Assembly (NCBI GenBank): GCA_951804985.1
Contig: OX638132.1
Location: forward strand, 22,511,989 to 22,575,988
DNA from: Dryomyza anilis
Taxonomy: Eukaryota > Arthropoda > Insecta > Diptera > Dryomyzidae
Direction: 5' to 3'
DNA length: 64,000 bases
The notes below the pieces were generated by a model. It had not been told where the DNA came from. It saw only the letters and a list, made by a program, of their open reading frames with translations, and made no database searches. A program made the position numbers and the translations under genes. Each line of letters starts with the position of its first letter. Position 1 is the stretch's first letter. Shown here piece after piece: positions 57,262 through 64,000 of the stretch.

Positions 57262-58195
57262 AGCAACTAATTTGGTCACTTATTATTTATCTAACTTTTT
57301 AATCTATAATGTATATTCTTTTATATAAAAAATATAACATTATAAACTAGCTTAATTTCTTTAGTTTGATTAAATATAAATTCAGTGTTCTATTTTATCT
57401 TTGATCTCCTATGCAAACACTTAAAAGAAACTCATTAAACATTTTGCAATTGCTATTTGCTCATTTGAAGTGTTGCCACCTGCAGTAACTCAACATCTTC
57501 AATGTCACTATGTAACGTCTCTTAATAAATAAAAAATAAAAATTTGCTGCAAAAAATGTACAAAGTAATTTAAAACTTTATATTCTCTCGTTGTCGCTTC
57601 GCATCACACAGTGTTTCAGAATGGTAATTTAGACGGAGAATTTTGTATCATTTTTAATAGATTTTGGGATTATTTTCGTTTTTATAGTAGAATTTTTTAG
57701 CATTTTTTTTTTAGCTAAGTTTAGTTTTTGGAACGAATTATAAAAGAACAGCTGAAATATTCAAGCAACTATTCTGTCTGTCATTACTTTCTAATATTTT
57801 AATCTTACCTCGATATTCCTTTATTTAAAAAATGTATCATTTGAAATTAGCTAAATTTTGTTAGTTTGATTGAATATAACAATCAGTGTTCTATTTTATC
57901 ATTGATCTCCTATGCAACCCACTATTTTTTTCTAAAAGAAACTTATTAAACATTTTGCAATTTCTATTTGCTCATTTGAAGTGTTGCCACCTGCAGTAAC
58001 TCAATATCATCAATGTCAATGTGGGACGTTTCTTTATAAATAAAAAAATGTGCTGCTAAGATTTACAAAGTAATTTAAAACTTTATATGCTCTCGTCGTT
58101 GTCTCATCGCATCACACAGTGTTCCGGGATGCTAATTTAGACCGCGAATTTTGTATCATTTTTATTGTATTTAGGGATGCCGAATTTAATTCAAT
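57262..58195. repeat. Tandem duplication of an unclassified unit of about 500 bp
   Basis: Unit 1 (57262-57762) and unit 2 (57763-58195) align along most of their length. Shared words include 'cagtgttctattttatc', 'ttgatctcctatgcaa', 'ctcatttgaagtgttgccac', 'ctgcagtaactcaa', 'aagtaatttaaaactttata', 'gcatcacacagtgtt' and 'gaattttgtatcattttt'. Identity is high in the core, with indels at the edges. No coding frame is shared by both. The nature of the unit is unknown. Confidence 0.8.
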
Positions 58196-58243
58196 CTCAT
58201 ACTCGGTTTTAGAATTTGGTTGTGGAAGTCAAATATAAAATTT

Positions 58244-58642
58244 AGCGTATTCACAGTTCATCGTATTTTAGTATGGTATTCGTACCATGTAGTATATATA
58301 CAATACAATAACACAGAAACGTCACTTTGTTGTTGCATCCCATATAAAAGTGAAATACCAGAAGTGTTGTATTTGAGAGTAGCCCTGTTTATGTTTTTGG
58401 TGTCGTATATTGTGAAATGAAAAAAAATTGTGAAATTGAAGACAAATAGTGCACATAAAATGTTATTTATTTGTTTTTCTTTTAAAATCGAGGAATATAA
58501 TGATAATTTCAAAAAGAATGAGCATTTATGCTTTTATTTGACGATATATTTTAACAAGCAGAAAAGTGGTGCTCGCAGTTCAATTGCCATACTGTCGTAT
58601 TCGTACAATGTCGTACCAATACCATGAAACTGTGAATACGCT
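58244..58642. mobile_element. MITE family D, copy 5, complete
   Basis: The best copy: AGCGTATTCACAGTTCATCG at the left and ATGAAACTGTGAATACGCT at the right, 399 bp. 'ggtattcgtacca' near the left and 'tcgtaccaatacca' near the right extend the inverted match. The flanks are ATTT and AATT, so the duplication is ambiguous. Confidence 0.85.
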
Positions 58643-58765
58643 AATTGTAACATAGTGTTTTACTTCCTACTTTTGTTAGATGGTCTGATAAATAAATGAG
58701 CATATCATCCTCTTTCGTTTTTATGACAGATGAACCCAAAATAAATTATTTTTATTTTCACGCAA

Positions 58766-60830
58766 TTGTTAGCTAAAATGGGTATTTACGCTGAAATTCG
58801 AAAAATCATTGTGAAATTTTATCAACGAAATCCGAAATGGAGTCACTTAAAAATTTTCAAAACTGTTGAAATGTTCCGTCAAAATGTTAGTCGTGTTTTG
58901 AAAAACATTAATGAAAATCTAAACATTGATCGAAAGGTGATATCTGGCGGAAATGTGGATCGGAAGACCTACAAAGAAATAAATGTGTAACGGAGATTTT
59001 TCAAAAAAATCCAAATGCTTCGGACTGAAAAGTTGCTGAAAATGCAGTTGTTGGAATCAGTTGTCCGCAAAGTCAAAAGAAAGTTGGCCTTAAATCGTAT
59101 AAAGTTCAGAAAGTTCCAAATCGGAATGCCACGAAAATCATTGACGCAAGAAATAGAAGACGAAGAAAATTGCAGGCATTCTTTGAAATAAAATATCAGT
59201 GTTGCAATATGGCTGACAAAAAATATGTATTGGCGGACTTGTCGTAGCTTCCAGCAACGACTTTTCCAAAGCGTATCAGTGGGGAAATGTACAAAGAAAT
59301 GTACAGAACATAGAAAAAAACCCAAATCCCTAAGAAATTTCTCGCGTGGCTGCACTCTAAAAAAGGAATATTTATAAAATACTTGTGAGAAGCTATCGGT
59401 TACTTCTGGTAAATACATATTGGCTGCCAGAAATACTTATTGTTAGTCGTAAATAATAATGGATTATTGCAAACAATATCTAATTTCTTAAAAACATTTA
59501 AAATGTTTCCCAAAAACACTTTATAAAAGTCACTTCAATTATTTCTCCCAAACACTCATTTGTTACCAGTAAATAATGAAAGTGTTTAAGAAAAGTAATA
59601 AATACATGACATTTGTTTGGGGCAAACACTAAGTGTTTCCCAGAACGCAATATATTGTAAAAGTGTTTGCCCTGAATACTAATAGCTTCTCGGAAAAAAT
59701 GCTACATTGAAAGTGTTTGCCCCAAAAATCGTACAGCTTGTCACAAAAGATGCACCACTTGAACAATTGAACTTATGCGTGTCATGTAACACTTCCACGA
59801 ATAAACGTGGATAAGCTTCTTTTGTCGAATAAGAAGCAAAATTTTCTTATTGTGCGACATCTGAAGCTAATTATTATTATCTATAACCGCTGCCATAAAT
59901 TCATCATAATCATCCAGAACAGATGACTGCAGAAACACTGCCGCAATTCTGTACAAATCATCTGACGAAAACCCAGTCAGTTTAGACGACTTTTTAAGAC
60001 GCGTCCAATGTATGAGTCACCTGGTCCCAGGCATAATGCATCGATGTGTTGTAGTGTTTCCTTAGTGTCCATCAATATCAGTCGAAATAAAATGTTTATT
60101 CCCGGCAGTCGCTCGTTTACGCGACTTGTCGAATAATCTACCCTGAAATTTTGCATTATTCGACATGTCGCGTAAATGAGTGACTGCCGCAATAAAAAAA
60201 AACCTTTTGCATGACTGAATTTGGCGAACACTACAAATATTTGCCGGAAACACTTCAAGTCTTATTGGCAAACACTGCCAAATTTTGAAATATTTTTGGG
60301 AAACACTTCAAATATTTATGGGAAACACTTTTCGTATTTGTGGGGAACACTTTTCGTGTTTGTGGGAAACACTACAATTATTTGTGGGAAACACTTCGAA
60401 TATTTCCTACAAATGAGCTTGCAAACACTTTAGTGTTTGTTTGAGAAAGTATTTACAGGAAACGAAATTTTTTTGTGTGTGGTAAACTCAGCTGTACTAA
60501 AAAAAGCTAGTCGTATTTAACTTCTGGGTCAATTAACATGTATAGTTATATTGCTGAATGCTTGCAAAAGATGTTAACACCACTTAAAATCCAGCATTAA
60601 TCCAATTTACTTTGCCCTCATGTGGCATTATGCCACTATGGAAAAAAAGGCGAGGAGTGGTACACCAGCAATAATATAAATATTGTATCAAACTGCCCAT
60701 AACTGAGGCCAATGAAACGTTATTGGGTTCTAAATAGCGGAAACTGAAGGAGAAGAAATTTGTATCGAAGGCTGAATCTTCTCAAAATATGAATGAAATC
60801 ACCATAAAGGGTTTGATGAAGGAATTCTTG
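58766..60830 (+). pseudogene. Tc1/mariner-superfamily transposase remnant, frameshifted and split by an insertion
   Basis: 58775-58990 encodes a helix-turn-helix N-terminal part (AEIRKIIVKFYQRNPKWSHL). After a stop and frame changes, 59000-59340 carries 'VGLKSYKVQKVPNRNATKI', 'CCNMADKKYVLADLS' with the first catalytic Asp region, and 'KKTQIPKKFLAWL'. The frame is then cut by an element of about 1.1 kb (59353-60478). It resumes past 60480, and near 60635-60760 gives 'HYGKKGEEWYTSNNINIVSN', 'CP' and 'LRPMKRYWVL', the C-terminal catalytic block (xxCPELRPIERYW-type). Several stops and shifts make it non-functional. Type and order fit a mariner-like family common in flies. Its terminal repeats were not located. 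Confidence 0.8.
59353..60478. mobile_element. Element with reiterated 'gggaaacactt' words inserted in the transposase
   Basis: It starts CACTCTAAAAAAGGAATA and ends CGAAATTTTTTTGTGTG. The right third (60225-60445) is an imperfect tandem array with a unit near 27 bp ('gggaaacactt' followed by 'aaatatttatg'-type spacers), and the left third repeats 'gtttg(c)cccaaa' and 'aaacact' words. The middle has an exact inverted block: 'cggcagtcgctcgtttacg' at 60103-60121 against 'cgtaaatgagtgactgccg' at 60171-60189. No protein is encoded. Confidence 0.65.
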
Positions 60831-60839
60831 AGAAGTTTT

Positions 60840-63112
60840 AAAACTTTTTTATATATAATTATTTTTTTTGGTAAAGAATTTACATAGAGTGTGAGGTATA
60901 ATACAAACAAAATTTCGCCTAGTTTAGATTCAAGGGTTACTTAATTTTTTTATTTTTCTATGTTACAATGTTTTCGTGCGCATTCCTTATGTTTTAAAAA
61001 TTCATTCACTATTTGTTAATTCTTGATACACGCAGAAGAAGGCGTCACTGGTTTCACCTAATAATTTCGATTTAGCGATCCGCTTCCTTGCACGATTACA
61101 AAAAAGGAACAGAGCTAGCGCAATGGATCTTGGGTTACAGATTTTTTTATATTTCTTGGCTGTAGGCTATTGAAAAATGGACTATTCGGTCGATTGTGAA
61201 CTCATATATCACTAAAGTCTACGAGAGCATATCACTTTCTCGGCCGAAGTGAACTTGGCTTAGACAAATTATAACTTTCACAATTCTTGTATTTATCCTT
61301 TTACAGCAACTATCAAAATATCCCTACTTGAAAATTTCTCATCTGACATTTTTTCAAATTTCAAACCCTATGTACCTTTAAGAGGGTATAATCAATTTTG
61401 TTATTTATTATTACACTTTTGGCCGCCTAACTTTGAATTCTGGAACACTGTGCAAAAAAATATTTTATAATCATTCAACTTTAAGTACAAATAAGACAAA
61501 GTTGAAATAAATTAACACATCAGAGAAAACTTTGCACTACTTCCGTTTCCGTTACTCGCTCTATTACTCCTCTTTCTGTCGTCGTTATTGCTTTATTTTT
61601 CTTTGAAATGCCTTTCGTTCATTTAGTCGCTTTATCTACTTAAATATACTGATTGTGAAGAAGTGGGATAGGATTTTTGGTTTTGTTACTTAGGATGGCA
61701 AAATGTCTTTTAAGCATCTGCTAATTGCGCTTTGTAATCCTCACACACACATGTGTTTGTACCGTGGAATATATATTATTTTCCTACACTTTTTCTTTTT
61801 AACTTAATTCCTTTGTTTTCATTTTCTTTGCGAACTTTTGAGGCATTGTTTTAACACATAAACGCTTTGTTAAATACCCGCACAACGCATAACATTGCTT
61901 GCCACCTTTTATTTCCACCCACCGACCGTGAAAGTTCTCCAGTCGAATATTTTAATTTCAACACAAAAACTTGGCAATAATTGTGGAAATATTCATGTCG
62001 GTTTTGTTGTTGTTGTTGCTTTAATTTGCTTTGACTTTTAAAAGTTTCTTTCTTTTTATTTTTAATGTATATATTTTTTCTTTTTGGTTCACATGTAAAT
62101 GTTTTTTTCTTATTTCTTCTAAAATGAAATGCGGAAAACTTTTTCGTTGTTGTTTTGTTTTAAAACAAATACTCAAAATTTGCAACCAACGAACGCATTG
62201 GCAGTCTTTACACACTGTAAATGTAGTTAGTTTGGTAGAATTGTTTTACATTTCTTTGAATTTTTATTGCAAATTTATTTTAAAAATAAAAACTACACAA
62301 AACTATTATTTATAAAGATTTTTGTAAATTAATATTTGGCAAAATGTAGTTGGTGACCTTTACTGCTACAACGACTTATATATTTATTTGAAGTTATATT
62401 TTTTTAAATATAAAAGCGATATATATTATCAAAAAAGTATGACCAAAAGTATTGGGTACCCATTACCCAAAAGGATCGAAATTTATCATTACCATTACTA
62501 GCAAAAATAAATATGACCCTGCAATAAAAAGAAAAATAATTCCATATTAACTACCGAGATCTTTCCAATCGATGTCAATATCCCGAGTTATTGACATCGA
62601 TTATTGGTTACAAAGTACTGGGAATGAGCTGGTCTATTATTATAAATTAGAAAATAGATAAAAATATTTTGAGAAAATCGATGACAAAGTCAAAATTTGT
62701 ATTTTTATTTTTGTAAATTTCAACTTTAAGTACATTTTAAAAAAGGAAGAAATCATGGGATTCGAGGATGTGATATGCCATTGGAAAGGTAATTTAATTG
62801 TCTAAAATAAAGTGAAAAATTGATATTCATTTATCAGCAGATTAAATTTTATAATCAATTTTCTTGAATAGACTATGTCAGTAATATGCATTTACTAAAC
62901 ACTATGTATCTTAAACTTGGTGCAAAATATGACATAATTTTATTTTACATTTTCCTATTTTTTTAACCCGAGTACGTCGAAAAAAATCCAACAAATAAGG
63001 CATTTTTAGCCGTTATATTTTTATTTCAAAATCGAATATATATCCCTTTACTGAAATAATTCACCGCCAAAAATTTTCAGAGCGATACCTTTAACCGTTT
63101 TGAAGATATATA
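60840..63112. other. Intergenic, dispersed repeat relics
   Basis: The tail of repeat E recurs at about 61180-61400 ('tcggtcgattgtgaac', 'cccta..aatttctcatctga'). A single end of the 23.1-kb palindromic MITE is at 62320-62385. 'ctcgatatcg'-type inverted words occur at 62560-62600 ('atcgatgtcaatatcccgag' against 'ttattgacatcgat'). No gene recognised; 61700-62000 is a less repetitive stretch without a frame. Confidence 0.4.
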
Positions 63113-63612
63113 CACTGAGGGAAAAAAGTAATGAAATTAAATAAAAAAGTAAAACATTTAAATACTTTTCGACACGTTTTGCACTCGTTGTCTTTTTTAT
63201 TTAAATTAAAAACTTTTTTTATTTAAAATTGAAGTAAATACTTTTTATTTACATTTATTACGTACGTAATACAATTTTAAGTAAATACTTTTTATTTAAA
63301 TTTATTACGTCGGTAATAAAATTTGATGTAAATACTATTTATTACTTCTTTTTAAGATAATAAAATTTTAATTTAATCACAATATCATAAACATGTCAAT
63401 TCATATTTTAAAACTATTTATTTCATGTAAAGAAGTTTATGAAATGATAAAATTATTATATTTTTACTTATTTCGAAAATTTTATCAATAGGTTGGACAC
63501 ATTAACACGTATTACATAATTTTATCGTGATTACTTTCAAAAAACAAACTTTAATAATGTTAAAAATATTTCTAAAATATATTTTTTTTCAAATAATGAA
63601 TTTAAATGCGTA

Positions 63613-63821
63613 CACCCAGAAAAAATTCTCCCAAATCCCATTAAAATTGGTCAATAGGACAATTATTGGTTTAATAGTATACAAAAAATAAATCTCCTCA
63701 ATGGCAATGTCATAGTATTTTCTAGTATTTAATGGTATTTTCCGATTAAAATAATAATTTATCCTATTGACTATTTTTAATGGTAAAAAACTATTATTTA
63801 TATAGTATTTTTTTCTGGGTG
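63613..63821. mobile_element. 209-bp TA-flanked MITE (CACCCAGAAAAAA ends)
   Basis: The left end CACCCAGAAAAAATTCT and the right end ATTTTTTTCTGGGTG are inverted. TA stands on both sides (63611-63612 and 63822-63823). The interior has mirrored 'cccattaaaattggtcaata' and 'attgactatttttaatggt' words, so it folds. Same design as 19826-20736 and 35205-35639. Confidence 0.82.
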
Positions 63822-63932
63822 TACATAATAAAATTAAATACTTTATATTTAATTTGAAATTAAATACGCCCATAATATATGTTTGTATACAGTATTACTT
63901 TTTTTTATTACAAAAGTATTTAAATAAATCGT

Positions 63933-64000
63933 AGCCGCGGTAGCTCAGTGATTAGTGCGTTGGACTGCGAGCCGAAAGGTCCCCGGTTCAAGCCTGGACT
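63933..64000 (+). mobile_element. tRNA-derived SINE, copy 4, 5' head only (window ends)
   Basis: AGCCGCGGTAGCTCAGTGAT continues through the A and B boxes (TAGCTCAGTG, GGTTCAAGCC) and is nearly identical to the head of the 41-kb copy. The rest lies beyond the window. It is not a separate tRNA gene. Confidence 0.88.

Larger units (their letters stand above)
63113..64000. mobile_element. Left part of a CACTGAGGGAAAAAAG-ended element, running off the window
   Basis: It starts CACTGAGGGAAAAAAGTAAT after TA (63111-63112). The interior reiterates 'aaatactttttattta' and 'gtaataaaattt' words on both strands. It is interrupted by the TA-flanked MITE at 63613-63821 and by a SINE from 63933. The right end is not in the window, so its length is unknown. 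Confidence 0.55.

Noticed and set aside
58969..59418. 149-codon minus-strand frame
   Set aside because: It is antisense to the degenerate transposase, whose recognisable motifs are on the plus strand.
63933..64000. A tRNA gene at the right edge (and at 41390-41463)
   Set aside because: The same head is followed at 41 kb by a repeat body, an (ATT)-type tail and a 13-bp target duplication, and the anticodon arm does not pair well; it is a SINE head.
1..64000. CRISPR arrays, bacterial operons, riboswitches
   Set aside because: The window is eukaryotic. The only regular short arrays are microsatellites and element-internal tandem words without unique spacers.

Overview
The window looks like nuclear DNA of a higher (cyclorrhaphan) fly. 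It is AT-rich, its genes have short introns with GT..AG borders, its proteins read like their Drosophila counterparts, and dispersed transposon remnants fill the spaces. A tephritid-type acalyptrate is my best guess, but that rests on overall impression only. As far as I recall, several of the genes (Exd2, RpL24-like, the CANT1-type apyrase, sals) have Drosophila counterparts on chromosome arm 3R, so the segment may be Muller element E; this is unverified.

Eight protein genes are supported. From left to right: Spec2 (CDC42 small effector, minus); a DPH4/DNAJC24 J-domain protein (minus); a five-exon GMC oxidoreductase (minus); RpL24-like/RLP24 (minus); a CANT1-type apyrase (plus, the only clear plus-strand gene); Exd2 3'-5' exonuclease (minus, seven exons); an SLC35G-type EamA/DMT transporter (minus, two exons); and a large WH2/coiled-coil gene, most likely sals (minus, nine coding exons, about 10.5 kb, with one intron near 8 kb). 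For the multi-exon genes the splice sites were worked out base by base and the reading phases close. A 95-codon ORF at 52375-52662 with a good start context is a possible ninth gene or an alternative first exon. Functionally the genes are unrelated housekeeping and tissue genes: diphthamide synthesis, 60S assembly, nucleotide hydrolysis, mitochondrial or DNA-end exonuclease, transport and sarcomeric actin. There is no operon-like logic.

The remaining sequence is mostly mobile DNA: a broken Ty3/gypsy fragment (0.5-1.4 kb); a 1.49 kb hAT-type element with a perfect 8-bp target duplication and a second hAT-like element nested inside (11.4-12.9 kb); a tRNA-derived SINE in four copies (30, 41, 51 and 64 kb); five copies of a roughly 400-bp inverted-repeat element (19, 31, 31, 45 and 58 kb); a CACTAAGAAAACA-ended family (4.5, 36, 49 kb); a foldback element with a 9-bp duplication (31.8-32.7 kb); a 2.5 kb element ending in CACAGTG/CACTGTG with 5-bp flanking repeats inside the sals intron; and a Tc1/mariner-type transposase pseudogene split by another insertion (58.8-60.8 kb). 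Nested insertions give a relative chronology. The stretches with no recognisable content are listed as such.
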